DNA of 35,120 nucleotides. Source: Fragilariopsis cylindrus CCMP1102. Taxonomy: Eukaryota; Bacillariophyta; Bacillariophyceae; Bacillariales; Bacillariaceae. The stretch covers positions 1 through 35,120 of the forward strand of contig FMBT01000131.1 of the NCBI GenBank assembly GCA_900095095.1, in the 5' to 3' direction. A program made the translations under genes and the position numbers. This document shows, piece after piece, positions 11,379-22,010 of the stretch; the stretch's first letter is position 1, and each line of letters opens with the position of its first letter. Under the pieces are notes generated by a model. That model did no database searches, was not told the DNA's origin, and saw only the letters and a program-made list of their open reading frames with translations.

Positions 11379-13079
11379 TCAAAGAAGTTTCGGAGGGGGG
11401 GTCGTATCTTCTTCGTCTTTCGTCAACTTTCCTGATTCGTTTCCTTCCACTTGCCCGTTATCATCGCCGCTAATATCCCCATTCATGTTAGGCTCCGGGG
11501 ATGCCTCGCCGCCATTGTCATCGCCTTCAATTGCGGAACGCTGGATGCCCAATTTGGAAAGTATCCAAAATGCCGCTTGAAGGGAAACCCAAACCATGAG
11601 TCCTCCAATAATACCGTAGGCAATCGAGTACGTGAGTGGCATGAGAATGACGGTAACAAACGCCGTGAGTGCGTGATCGAATTGATTCCATTTCACTTTG
11701 GATAAATTTTGAAACATCATGCTGCCCACCACAATCAATGCCCCTCCAGTGGCCCACGGAGGAATGCTGGCAAATATGGGGGCAAAAAAGATGGAGAGAA
11801 GAAAATAAAACGCCACCGCCAAGGCGGTCAAACCGGTGCGTCCTCCCGCGGCCACACCGGCGGCCGATTCAATGTACGACGTGACGGGAGACAATCCGAA
11901 CACGGATCCGAAAATAGTGGCAATAGCGTCGACGGAAAAGGCCATGCGGCTGCGAGCAAAATCGCCGTTGGGTTGCACCACCCCGGGAATGGGATCCACC
12001 ACGGCCAACAAGGTACCGGTGGTATCCAAAAAATCCACAACGAAAAAGGTTATGAGCGCCAAAATCGCTCCTTTTAGATCGCCCGAATAGTTGGCCAGAA
12101 CCATGTTCAGAGGTTCAATATTCACCACTTGCTTGAAGTAGTCGAACCGCTCATCCCCCTTGTCTGTGTCGGGAAAGAACGAGACGGCCGTATTACGAAA
12201 CCACGAAATAAAGGTAACAAATAAAATACCACAAACAATGGAAGAATTTTTGGTTTTGGAGTACGCCATCAAGACGCCCATGAGTAACATCCCGACCAAT
12301 CCAAGCCACATCGTGGCACTTTCCATCCGATGTCCCAGAACATCGCACGTGTAGGCGTCCGAAAGGACACAAATACCTTCGTTGCGACACGCATCATCGT
12401 ATGCTACTAGCGGAGTGCGATATTGTTCCGGACACGCTCCCAAGGTAACGGTCGTTGCAATATCGGCCACCACAATGCCCAATCCTTCGGCACTCTGCAA
12501 CCCCAAATGTGCCAAAAAGGCACCAATTCCAGGTGCAATGGCGTGTCGCAAGGGTTCCGGAATCAGTTTCGCCAGGGCAAATCTGGCTCCCGAAACGCTT
12601 AGAATCAAAAATAAAATCCCTTCAATGAGAATCGCCGTCAAGGCGGCCGAGTATGACACATTGCCCGTACCACGAAATCCTACCACCGTGTAGGTAAAGT
12701 ACGCATTCATACCCATCCCGGGTGCCAACGCAATGGGCAAATTAGCAAGCAATCCCATGAGCAAACAACCAAAGAAACTCCCCAGTGCCGTGGCCGTAAC
12801 GTACTGCCGTTGTAGTTCTAACAAGCACGATTCGTACCCCGCAGAAAAAATTCCACCCTCCTCTTCAAAGTCACTGGCGTCGCAATTGCCACCGGATTCT
12901 GCCATGATGCGGGGGTTGACGGCTAAAATGTACGCCATGGTTAGAAAGGTCGCCGTGCCGGCTTGGAATTCTTTCGTCACAGTGCTTCCGCGTTCTTCCA
13001 AGGCAAAGAATGTACCAAACTTGCTGGCATTGACAGTGGCGTTCCACTCATCGATGCGGCGTTTAAAGTCATCAAACAT
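11379..13079 (-). CDS. AzgA/AZG-type purine (hypoxanthine-guanine-adenine) permease
   Basis: NCS2-superfamily transporter of about 566 residues in one exon. Diagnostic stretches: N-terminal ALEERGSTVTKEFQAG, FLTMAYILAVNP, ALAPGMGMNAYFTYTVVG, FVVDFLDTTGTL, and FGLSPVTSYIESAAGVAAGGRTG. These are hallmark AzgA motifs, including the substrate-binding loops around TM1, TM3, TM8 and TM10. About 12-14 hydrophobic helices are evident. It would import purines by proton symport at the plasma membrane. A Cys-bearing insertion between residues of about 205 and 240 is unlike compact bacterial members. The acidic C-tail may continue: the stop follows a run of seven C (plus strand 11395-11401). One more C would extend the frame to a stop at 11302-11304, ending IEEKDA. 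The coding sequence is visibly more GC-rich than its neighbours and otherwise free of frame breaks. Confidence 0.92.
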   Translation of the reverse strand: MFDDFKRRIDEWNATVNASKFGTFFALEERGSTVTKEFQAGTATFLTMAYILAVNPRIMAESGGNCDASDFEEEGGIFSAGYESCLLELQRQYVTATALGSFFGCLLMGLLANLPIALAPGMGMNAYFTYTVVGFRGTGNVSYSAALTAILIEGILFLILSVSGARFALAKLIPEPLRHAIAPGIGAFLAHLGLQSAEGLGIVVADIATTVTLGACPEQYRTPLVAYDDACRNEGICVLSDAYTCDVLGHRMESATMWLGLVGMLLMGVLMAYSKTKNSSIVCGILFVTFISWFRNTAVSFFPDTDKGDERFDYFKQVVNIEPLNMVLANYSGDLKGAILALITFFVVDFLDTTGTLLAVVDPIPGVVQPNGDFARSRMAFSVDAIATIFGSVFGLSPVTSYIESAAGVAAGGRTGLTALAVAFYFLLSIFFAPIFASIPPWATGGALIVVGSMMFQNLSKVKWNQFDHALTAFVTVILMPLTYSIAYGIIGGLMVWVSLQAAFWILSKLGIQRSAIEGDDNGGEASPEPNMNGDISGDDNGQVEGNESGKLTKDEEDTTPPPKLL

Positions 13080-13975
13080 TGCGTTACAATAGTTGTATGA
13101 TCTTGCGTGGACGTTGTATTGCTATCTGCTAATTGCTGCTTTGTGGATTTAGTAGTACGATGACAGTTTGTATCGTTGTTTGCTAGTGAAACTGATTGGA
13201 AAATTCAGAAAGAGAATGATTAACGGAAGCTTGCGATTTTGGTGGTTTGTAAGTTAAAACACGTTTTTACAGTATGAAGAATGGCCAATAATAAATACAA
13301 GCAGAAGAAGAATATTTGTGATGACAAAGATAATGTGCGAAGAAAGAAATTCTGATTACAAAGTACCAGTTATATAAGGAGCAGCGGGGCCGCGCGTATA
13401 ACTGCGGGAATAATGAGACACCTAACAACAGTGTGTTTAATGTATTGAAGAAGACTGTATATTTGGATTTCGTCTAATTCAATAATTATATATTTAAAGT
13501 GAATCAACACACTATGGCATCCAAATATGTCAATGCGTGGCCCGCTGTTATATTATTAACTGGTAACGATGCGTTACGGAAATTCTTAGCGCGAATACGG
13601 TAGTAGAGCAATCATTACACTTGTAGGCGGAGCTTGGATTAAATTACATAAAGCCACTTGCACGACTGAAAAAAAGATTCGCCGACAATCAACCCACAAT
13701 TTAAAATGTCAAAACCCATACCAAAACCGTTGTGGTACGAGGACTTGCCGTTGAGAACTTTCTCACAAAAATCTCAAATAAATCTTAATTAAATTCCGAT
13801 ACAAGTACACCTTAATACTAAATTACTTGAGATGCTATTATTATATCAACTTTTTACAATGTATGTAGTATCAGCTCTATTCACCGAGATTTTGTATGAA
13901 AAGTCAAGTTGCACTGTAATGGCTATCATTCGATTGCGGCCACTCTTATCATAGTACAACCTAGTTTATGTAAGA
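13080..13975. other. divergent intergenic region
   Basis: Separates the purine permease (-) from the TPR gene (+) and must contain both promoters. It is AT-rich apart from a GC patch (GGGGCCGCGCG) at about 13386-13397. No gene or RNA was recognised. Confidence 0.55.
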
Positions 13976-15567
13976 ATGAATATACCACCTAAGATTGCTA
14001 ATAACAACGACCATGAACGTTACAGGCGAGTAGCAGGACGTAGTACCAGCAAAGTTGTTGCCGATAAGTTTAAGCACAATAATAAATGCCATCAAACGAA
14101 GAGCAGGATTACGATGACGTCAACATCAACACCAACACCAACAACGACGACGACGACAACAACAATAGCTCCATATCAAGTTATACATTCACATTCAGTA
14201 GCATCGACAGTGGAAGATGAAACTCAAATGTCTGGAGGTGGTTGTAGTGCACAAACACAACAAGCGGGGACAACATCGGCTCATTTACTCATCCTTGAAG
14301 GTATCGGGTATCATAAGAATAAGCAGTACGCAAAGGCATTACAATTATTCAATACAGTTTTGAAATCTCAAATGTTACATACGGATGGTGATCATCCCTT
14401 TTTGGCAATTACTTTAGCTAATATTGGTTCGGTTTATTTACGACAAGGACGATATCAGTATGCTGAAGAATCTCTTAGAATGGCATTGGTTATGATACGA
14501 CGTTTGCGAATTTTATTTGACAAACGATGTTGTGATGAAGAAGAAGAAGAGGAAGGTATGATGATAGTCCCAAAAGTTCCATCATTGGCAGGAGTTTTAA
14601 ATAATCTAGGTACTGTAAAAGTTTACAAGGAAACCATCGGGATAGTCTTGAGTACTATTGGGGAGCACTTAAAGATGGGGAAAACCATGGTGATTCGACT
14701 AGAAGGGAAATATCAAATTCATTGTATAATATTGGAAGGATAAGTTTCCTATTAAAGAATTATCCAGTCGCCTTACGAATGTTGAATGCATCACTTAGAT
14801 TGGAGAAGCAATTACACGGAGAAGGAAGTGTAAAGGTTGTAGATACACTTGATTTGATCGGATTTGTATGTTTGTCGTCGTCATCGTCCACCAACGATAA
14901 TAATAAGTTACTGGGTGCTGCTATGATTATATTGACGGAAGCGTTATTGATCACGAGTACCCATTATGGGTCAGTCCATGAGAAAGTTGCAATATCACTA
15001 CTCAATGTGGGAATGGTATTAGAGAAACAAGGACGTCTTGATGATGCTCTTCGTAGTTTTAATACTGCACATGACATTTTTACGAAATTGGGTCTTACAG
15101 AGTACAGCAATCGCGGTATGAGTACAGTAATAAGGAGTGTGAATGATATCCAAGAATTGATGCTTTCGCGTGAAGATAATAATAACGACAACAATGATGG
15201 TAATAATAATAATGAGAACCACCAAGAAGATAATATTAACACCATCGAATCATCATCATTATCATCTATTCTTTCATCGAACAGAAACAGTAAAATATCA
15301 GCAGTAGCGGAGACAACGCCAATGACGACGACGGCGGCGATGTCAACAGCAGCCTCAGTATGTTCTAATGTTACACCTACATACGATGATGATAACATTG
15401 ATAACATTTATAACAACTGCACCATCTATAAGGATTTGAACATAGATTCACAGTCTTATTCGGGAGGATTTGGCTGCAATGCCGAATACAGGGAAGATTC
15501 GTATATGGAATTTGATTATGACGACTCTTCTATTTCCTCTATCGTGGAAAGTAGAGATGATGCATGA
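13976..15567 (+). CDS. tetratricopeptide-repeat protein (kinesin-light-chain-like TPRs)
   Basis: Begins MNIPPKIANNN with a Thr-rich low-complexity segment (nt 14118-14168). It then has repeated helical pairs of the roughly 42-residue type: AKALQLFNTVLKSQ / LANIGSVYLRQGRYQYAEESLRMAL, LAGVLNNLGTVK..., NIGRISFLLKNYPVALRMLNASL, SLLNVGMVLEKQGRLDDALRSF. About five or six TPRs are visible, followed by an Asn/Ser/Asp-rich C-terminal tail that ends SRDDA. One base is missing in a T run at 14622-14624; restoring it joins the two halves through LQGNHRDSLEYYWGALKDGE and gives about 530 residues. TPRs mediate protein-protein contacts; the partner is not evident. Confidence 0.75.
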
Positions 15568-15776
15568 TTGGATCGTAAGACAACGATGATAAGAATATAT
15601 TATATATATATTCGGGGCGCGCGATAACGTAGATTAATAATAGTAATTACTGTATAGTAACATTGTATTGCATTGATTACTGTAGTCCTAGTAGCATATA
15701 TCCAAATATTGCACATACATATTTCACATAATATAATACAATATTATATAGGTATTCAGTATTATTATTCGTTATT

Positions 15777-16355
15777 TTATTTGTTGATTTTACTATCATC
15801 ATCAGTATCTACTTCTTCGTCATTGTTGTTGTTGTTGTTATAACTTTCATACACTCCTTGTTGTAACCAAGCTTCTTCTTCTGTCTTTTTTATATTCATT
15901 CTTTCAGTTTTACCTTTTGTATCTTCTAATGTTCTTGATTTTCTTTTTGTAACTCGTCCTTCCATTTCTTTCCACATAGGTTGTAAATCTTCCTCATTTT
16001 CAATAGTAAGTGGCGTGTCTTCTGTATTATTAAATTTATTTTCAATCTTAGTAAGTTGTTGTTTACGCCAATGTGGTATTTTTTTCGGTGAAGACGATGC
16101 TGATGACGGTGACGAAGAAGAATCTTCATTATCATCGACCGACGAGTTATCATCGTCCGACGAGGAAGTTGTTATTGTTGAGGAGTCACCGACGATTCCC
16201 CGATTAAGAACAATATTAGTCGTGGGTCTGTTGTTCCATGTGTTGTGTCGAAGAAGACCTATTGTTTCATCACGGAAAATTATATTACGATGTTGTGGTG
16301 ACACAATCGTTTTCGATATCAGCACTCGAAAAATCCTCGTCGTCATGATAGTCAA
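15777..16355 (-). CDS. small hypothetical protein with mitochondrial-type presequence
   Basis: Intact 192-residue single exon. The first about 50 residues (MTIMTTRIFRVLISKTIVSP, then RHNTWNNRPTTNIVLNRG) are rich in Arg, Ser, Thr and Ile and poor in acidic residues, as in a mitochondrial targeting peptide. Ser/Asp-rich linker residues follow. The conserved-looking core is PHWRKQQLTKIE and DLQPMWKEMEGRVTKRKSRT, then NIKKTEEEAWLQQGVYE. The tail is Asn/Asp-rich. A second ATG at codon 4 is an alternative start. The core looks like a conserved family, but I cannot name it with certainty. It is divergent from the M13 peptidase gene (about 360 bp between starts). Confidence 0.6.
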   Translation of the reverse strand: MTIMTTRIFRVLISKTIVSPQHRNIIFRDETIGLLRHNTWNNRPTTNIVLNRGIVGDSSTITTSSSDDDNSSVDDNEDSSSSPSSASSSPKKIPHWRKQQLTKIENKFNNTEDTPLTIENEEDLQPMWKEMEGRVTKRKSRTLEDTKGKTERMNIKKTEEEAWLQQGVYESYNNNNNNDEEVDTDDDSKINK

Positions 16356-16717
16356 TTATTGGGTGTCAGCAATCGTATGCCGCCAAGAAGAATAAAGGTG
16401 CAAAGGCGACGACAATATTCAAAAGTGAAATGCTGATGTTCGTATTACAAGTACAAGTAGTTCATTCACATACTACTTCGAAGTAAGAAGGCAGAAGGCA
16501 AAAGATCGAATATATCGAATGATGAATGAAAATCAAATCATTCATCACGGGACTAACTTTTTTCTAAGTGATGATCGTATCACTCACTGTGGATACAGTG
16601 GAGTTTTACAGTGGAGTGAGTCATAATTTTCACATGTTTTGTAAGAAGTAGGAGGAAACAAGCAGTTTTATTTATTTATTTATAAAGTATTCTACTGAAT
16701 TAAACAAAAACGACGAA
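16356..16717. other. divergent promoter region
   Basis: Short AT-rich spacer between the small mitochondrial-type gene (-) and the M13 peptidase (+). It contains an inverted-looking segment around 16576-16620 (CACTGTGGATACAGTGG...CAGTGGAGTGAG) and a TTTA repeat at about 16668-16683. No gene seen. Confidence 0.5.
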
Positions 16718-19026
16718 ATGACATCCTCTACTCACGTTCCTGGTGCCGGTGGTGGTTCACCCTTTGCTGATAGTACCGACTGTGTATGCTGCAATAATCC
16801 TTGGTCACGACAGGCATCGAATAAGTTTGCATTGTTGTGCGGAGTTTGTGAACCGATCGAAGTCAAAACTGATCAATCATTAGATCCAACTAATTTTGAT
16901 CTTTCTATTTCACCTGCAGATAATTTCTTTAGTTATTGTAACGGGGGATGGCAGGCACGGAATCCTATCCCACCCGAGTATCCAAATTGGAATACATTCC
17001 TTGAACTTCATACACAAAATCAAGAACGTATTAAACTGTTACTTGATGGCGATGGCAAGGCTGATGATACTGATGAAAGTAAGGACAATCTTCCACTCGA
17101 AGGTGAGGCAAAGATGGTATCCATTTATTACAATGCAGCATTAGATGAAGATGCTATTGAGAAGGCGGGACATGTTATACCCCTTGCGTCACTTATGGAT
17201 CACTGTGAAAGTGCCGCTTCGTCAAAGGATCGTGCACGTATACTCGGTGAATTTTTATCTAAATTTGGTTTAGATTTTTTTTTCGGTGTTGGAGCATCTC
17301 CCGATAAGAAAGATAGTAATCATTGTATTGCACAAATTGGTCAATCTGGTCTTGGTTTACCTGATCGTGATTATTACTTTGATGAAGATAAAGCAGAAAA
17401 ACGTGAAGAATATAAAAAGCATATAGCAAATATGTTGGTTTTATTGGACCCGGCTACGTACAAATCGGATGATGATGATGACGTTGCTACACGAGTTGCT
17501 TTGACGATTTATAATATCGAATTACAAATTGCTCAATCGCATATGACCAAAACGGAGTCTAGAGATCCATTAGTAACGTATAATAAAATGTCTATGTCGG
17601 AATTGACGGAATTATGTGGTAGCGTATTTGACTTTGCTACGTACTTTATGTCAATGGGAAAGGATTCCATCGATGACGTTGGTGATATCAATGTACGAAA
17701 TATTGAGGCAATTAAAAAATTGCTAACGTTATTATGGATTTGAAGGACGAGGATATCGTTCATTATTAAAATTCCATACGGTTGGTACATTAGCTTCATA
17801 CTTGCCCAAAGCATTTGTCCTTGAAGATTTTCACTTTTATCAAACAATCTTGTCCGGTACGAAAGAATTAAAACCAAGATGGAAACGTGCAATGTCATAC
17901 ACCGAAAATGCTTTAGGTGATGCTTTGGGGAAGATGTACTGTGAAAAGTACTTTGATGAAAATTGTAAATCAAGAGCATTTGCTATGGTAGAAAGTGTCC
18001 GGGCTGCATTAGAGGAACGTTTAAAAGAAGTCACATGGATGACGGCAGACGATACAAGAAAGGCTGCACTGCAAAAAATGTCCAACTTTAAGATTAAAAT
18101 TGGTTACCCAGACGAATGGATCGATTATTCGACTATGTCGATCGAGGAAGGTTACCATTTGTTTCTCTTGTAATTTCTTCGAAGAAATTTGATCACAAAC
18201 GTGAAATGAAAGAAATGAATGCACCCACCAATCGTATCAAGTGGGAGATGACACCGCAAACGATCAATGCGTACTACCATCCTAGTTTGAATGAAATTGT
18301 TTCCCAGCGGCGATATTGCAACCACCATTTTTTAACATGGATGCAGACGATGCTGTCAATTATGGTGCAATTGGTGCTATTGTCGGTCACGAGATGACTC
18401 ACGGTTTCGACGATCAAGGATGTAAATATGATTTTGAAGGTAACATGAAAGACTGGTGGACTGAAAGGACAAGACAGAATACGAGAAAAGAGTAAGACAA
18501 GAATCATTGCGCATTTGATGATACTAGAAGCTTCTTCACTGTTATTATGCTGCTGCTGCTTTTTGCCAAGGAATATTGTTCTCTCCACGTTAATCCCTTA
18601 CTTTTTTTTGACATCCTTCTTCTTTTTACAACGCATTTATAGGTGCAAGTGATGGTAGACCAAGCGAACGAATTTGAAGTTGAAGGACAAAAGGTTCAAG
18701 GGAAACTAACATGTGGTGAAAATATCGCAGATTTAGGTGGATTACGACTTTCGTACCGTGCGCTGTTGGCTACCTAATTTGATGATACTAAGCTTATTGG
18801 TGGATTCACACCCACTCAACGTTTTTTCTTGGCATGGGGTACTGGATGGAGACAAAATATTGGTAAAGAAAGAGCACTTCAATTATTAACTTTAGATCCT
18901 CATGGCCCGAATGAGATGAGGGCCAATTCACCATTATCCAATATTAGTGAATTCCACCAGGCTTTTGGGATAAAGAAAGGTGATCCGATGTACAAAGAAT
19001 TAGAAACACGTGTCGATATTTGGTAG
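16718..19026 (+). CDS. M13-family (neprilysin-like) metalloendopeptidase
   Basis: Zinc peptidase of the M13 family. Visible in order: [18 protein letters not shown] near the N-terminus, [34 protein letters not shown] followed after a frame change by [11 protein letters not shown], the active site HEMTH (18388-18402), the [14 protein letters not shown] zinc/acidic motif (18715-18756), and the C-terminal DIW. One intron at 18492-18642 (GTAAGA...TATAG, 151 nt) interrupts the codon after DKTEYEKR. No N-terminal TM helix, so this is a soluble-type member, possibly cytosolic. Five single-base losses break the frame: A run 17714-17719, about 17767, about 18165, T run 18300-18302 and A run 18464-18466. 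There is also an in-frame TAA at 18775-18777, which a CAA would repair. Corrected length is about 720 codons, normal for M13. It could instead be a recent pseudogene. Confidence 0.82.
18492..18642 (+). other. intron of the M13 peptidase gene
   Basis: GTAAGA donor and TTATAG acceptor. Removing it joins EYEKR to [13 protein letters not shown] in phase and restores the family sequence leading into the GENIAD motif. Confidence 0.8.
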
Positions 19027-19558
19027 AGTGATAGAGTTGTTTTCATATCGATCATTAAAATTAATGATTATCCACCATGCACCAAAAAATCATATAGGTT
19101 ACAAGTTTGAATGACTTTTCACATAGGATTTATAACTAGAAATATACCCTCAGCTTACAGATTTAAATTACTCCCATTCTTTTGAAACTAGAAGTAATTA
19201 ATACCGTATATAGTACAATACAGTTTTAATTCATTATCTTGCTTTACTATATGTTTTACAAACCAACCACACTCTTAAAGTCATCTCTGTATTGAAAATC
19301 TTATATACATATCAAATAGCAAAGGGATTTTTTAGAAAGAAATCCATTGAATATGTAATTCTCTACTATATGTTTGGTCATACAAGCATTTGCTTCTCCC
19401 CCCATCTCGAGTAACGAATCCAACACAATATCAAGAAATCCATTCTCAAACCCAGAATCAACATTTTAAAAGTACTCTTTTTTAATATGTATTGCATACA
19501 GGTCGTTGTCGTCATCATTATTTTCGTCTTCTTCGTTCAATTCCTGTCTCATTTGTCA
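19027..19558. other. convergent intergenic region
   Basis: Lies between the ends of the M13 peptidase (+) and POLD2 (-) genes, so it should carry both 3' ends. AT-rich; nothing else recognised. Confidence 0.55.
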
Positions 19559-21322
19559 TTATTTTTTTCGTTCATCATCATCATTGACGTCGTTATTATC
19601 ATTTTCGTTTGTTTTGAATCTCAATACCTCAACGTCTAAAGTTTGTAAATTGACCAATACAGCTTCTCCCGTTTCACTAAACTTCGGAATACAAACCAAT
19701 CGTGTTTTCGGTTTTTCAATTTCGGAAGCATCATCGCCATCACTTCCCGTTGTATCCGCATCGTCATCGTCGTAAGTGAGTAGTTTCGTTGCAAAGCCTT
19801 CTTCGCAATTTCCACAGAAATATATATTCGGAGTTGCTCGGTTCAATACCATTGGATCACCCGATGGTACCATCCCCAAACTAGAACTACTTGGACCTGT
19901 TGGACATATATGAGACCATCGCAATGTCTGTTCCAAAGCTTCTAATTCGGTTAAGAGTTGTGGTGACGACGATGTTGAGTTGTTGTTGTCGTCCTCATCG
20001 TCTTCTTTCTTCTGTCCGTCATTATCATCGTCGGATGGTAGTGCCTGTGGTTTGAGAATATGTTTCTGCAAATCCCGTACATTTAAACCGTCTGTACCTA
20101 GAACAAGTTGATTCCCATGCATCGCTTCGTATGGATTAGGCGTCATATGAGCCATCGATGCAGCACTACCAGTTGTATCACGTAGAGTGTGAGGTAATAA
20201 ACTAGAATGGAACGGCCGTTGAGGCCAGTTCCGTGAGGTTGGATCGGTCGCCGATGGTAATATATCCAAGGGGATACTGGCAGTACGTGTCACCTGAAGT
20301 CCCCATAGATCTAATTCTCGTAGTCCCATTGTCGGTTCGACTGCACCCGGTCCAGATCCAGCAACGACGATCCGAGCGACCCTGGCAGCGCTGTCTGGAT
20401 CGAAATGTCCCTGTAGGTACGAAACAAGCATTTCTCGTGGCAATGAACTAACATCAGGATCACCGCAAAGCAAGGAAGAAACTAACAACAAATGTGGTGC
20501 TAAGTTACTTGGTTCGGATCCTGATAAAGCGTTTTTGTTGTCGTTGCCATTTTCGCAACACACAGCTGGAGGAGCCACCAAAGCAGGATTCACAATGTAC
20601 TGAACATGCATCATTCCCTTCTCATCAACTAAACCTCGTACTCCCACAACAGTACCAGTACAATATTGATATACATAACTTGGACTACTGTGCTCGCCAT
20701 CATCATTGTCGTAGTCGCAATTAGCAGTATCAACAAAACGGATTGCGACACGACCTGATTCATCTTCTAAAAAGAGTTGATCACCAGAACGACAGATCGA
20801 TTCCGGGTGTAGCTGTCGATCTTCTCCCGCTGCTCCATCTTGATAATAGTTATCATCACTATTACTGTTTAATCTTTCCACGATCAACGTCCCAACAACA
20901 TTACTAAGACGATTTTCTTGTAATTCCAAAATACGATCAACGTTCTTACTACTCGTAGTATTCATATCGGTGACTTTCCCGTTCCCCTCTATGTTGTTCG
21001 GTAATTTCTTCAATTGATTCCAACATTTATCCTTCAAAGCCGATAAACGGTAGGAATAAACATGAGAATACTGACGTTGGTATGGTATGATTTCATTCTC
21101 CGACGATTTCACACTACTAGTACTAGCAGACTTAGTAGTAGAAGTTCCATTTTTTTTGTTTTCCTTGTTGTCTTTATTGGTTCCATTCTTACCCGCTGCT
21201 CCTGATGTCGATGCTGATGTCATGCGGTTTTGAAAACGTTGCCATTTCGGTTTGTGAGATGCATAAGCTCGGACAGGGGGTTGTGTTACGCCGATCGAGG
21301 AATTGGTAGGTGAGGTCGTCAT
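19559..21322 (-). CDS. POLD2: DNA polymerase delta small (B) subunit
   Basis: Non-catalytic regulatory subunit of replicative polymerase delta; it links the catalytic subunit to the other subunits. Family landmarks: YQRQYSHVYSYRLSALKDKC near the N-terminus, an OB-fold region (LSNVVGTLIVE, FLEDESGRVAIRF, VVGVRGLV), then the inactivated calcineurin-like phosphoesterase domain with ARVARIVVAGSG, SIPLDILPSATDPTSRNWPQ, NPYEAMHGNQLVLGTDGLNV, LRWSHICPTGPS and IYFCGNCEEGF. About 587 residues, longer than animal p50 because of Asp/Asn/Ser-rich insertions. The start is ATG at 21322 (MTTSPTNSS); an in-frame TTG four codons upstream is not a credible start. The literal stop follows an A run (ERKK); one extra A would add about 17 residues ending RRRRK. 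Single exon. Confidence 0.93.
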   Translation of the reverse strand: MTTSPTNSSIGVTQPPVRAYASHKPKWQRFQNRMTSASTSGAAGKNGTNKDNKENKKNGTSTTKSASTSSVKSSENEIIPYQRQYSHVYSYRLSALKDKCWNQLKKLPNNIEGNGKVTDMNTTSSKNVDRILELQENRLSNVVGTLIVERLNSNSDDNYYQDGAAGEDRQLHPESICRSGDQLFLEDESGRVAIRFVDTANCDYDNDDGEHSSPSYVYQYCTGTVVGVRGLVDEKGMMHVQYIVNPALVAPPAVCCENGNDNKNALSGSEPSNLAPHLLLVSSLLCGDPDVSSLPREMLVSYLQGHFDPDSAARVARIVVAGSGPGAVEPTMGLRELDLWGLQVTRTASIPLDILPSATDPTSRNWPQRPFHSSLLPHTLRDTTGSAASMAHMTPNPYEAMHGNQLVLGTDGLNVRDLQKHILKPQALPSDDDNDGQKKEDDEDDNNNSTSSSPQLLTELEALEQTLRWSHICPTGPSSSSLGMVPSGDPMVLNRATPNIYFCGNCEEGFATKLLTYDDDDADTTGSDGDDASEIEKPKTRLVCIPKFSETGEAVLVNLQTLDVEVLRFKTNENDNNDVNDDDERKK

Positions 21323-22010
21323 AATTTTTATCAAGATACTGCCTACTAAATACTAACAGAAAACTCTACCAAACCAATTGCAATCTACTCAAATATGATA
21401 AGGTATACTGATACACTTAGAATTGCAAACAATTTTGTGTTCGATGTTATTTACTCTGTACTTGTATCCGTTCTAATATTACTGTGCTCCAATTATCACA
21501 ATGTATGATGGATGCTTTTGCTACGTTACCGCAATAAAGCGCGCCAATAATATAATGTCATTTTTTTCGCGGACCTAGGTTGATACGATATGATTGTAGC
21601 TATAATATTAGAGGGTATGTTCATAAAGTATGACTGACTAAATCGACTAAGATAATCTGTATATCTTGCTTCTTGACTCATCATCAAAAATCATCGCAAT
21701 CACGTAAATCGTAAATAATATAGGAACATTGCTTGAACACTGAACACTCAACACTCAACACTCTACACTCATCACTTTGACAACGACATCAATTAATAGC
21801 ACATCAATACCGGCATCATAGTCCTACTTGAAGTACTCGTACACAATAACAGCATAGCGATATTAGTAGCAAGATTCGTTCCTCTATTCACGAGGACGAA
21901 AGATCAGGAAGAAGAAGAAGAAAAGAGACGTTTGGGCAACTGAAGCAGCCACGCAGATAGATCCATTCCAGAAACGAGACAAAGACACAACACACTGACG
22001 CAACACCGAC
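21323..22010. other. divergent promoter region
   Basis: Shared upstream region of POLD2 (-) and the histidine phosphatase gene (+). Just before the latter is a run of ACACTCA-like repeats (about 21738-21775), probably 5' UTR or promoter. No gene seen. Confidence 0.5.

Noticed and set aside
11451-13092. Several plus-strand frames opposite the purine permease
   Set aside because: Antisense shadows of a GC-rich gene; the minus strand has a complete, well-conserved transporter.
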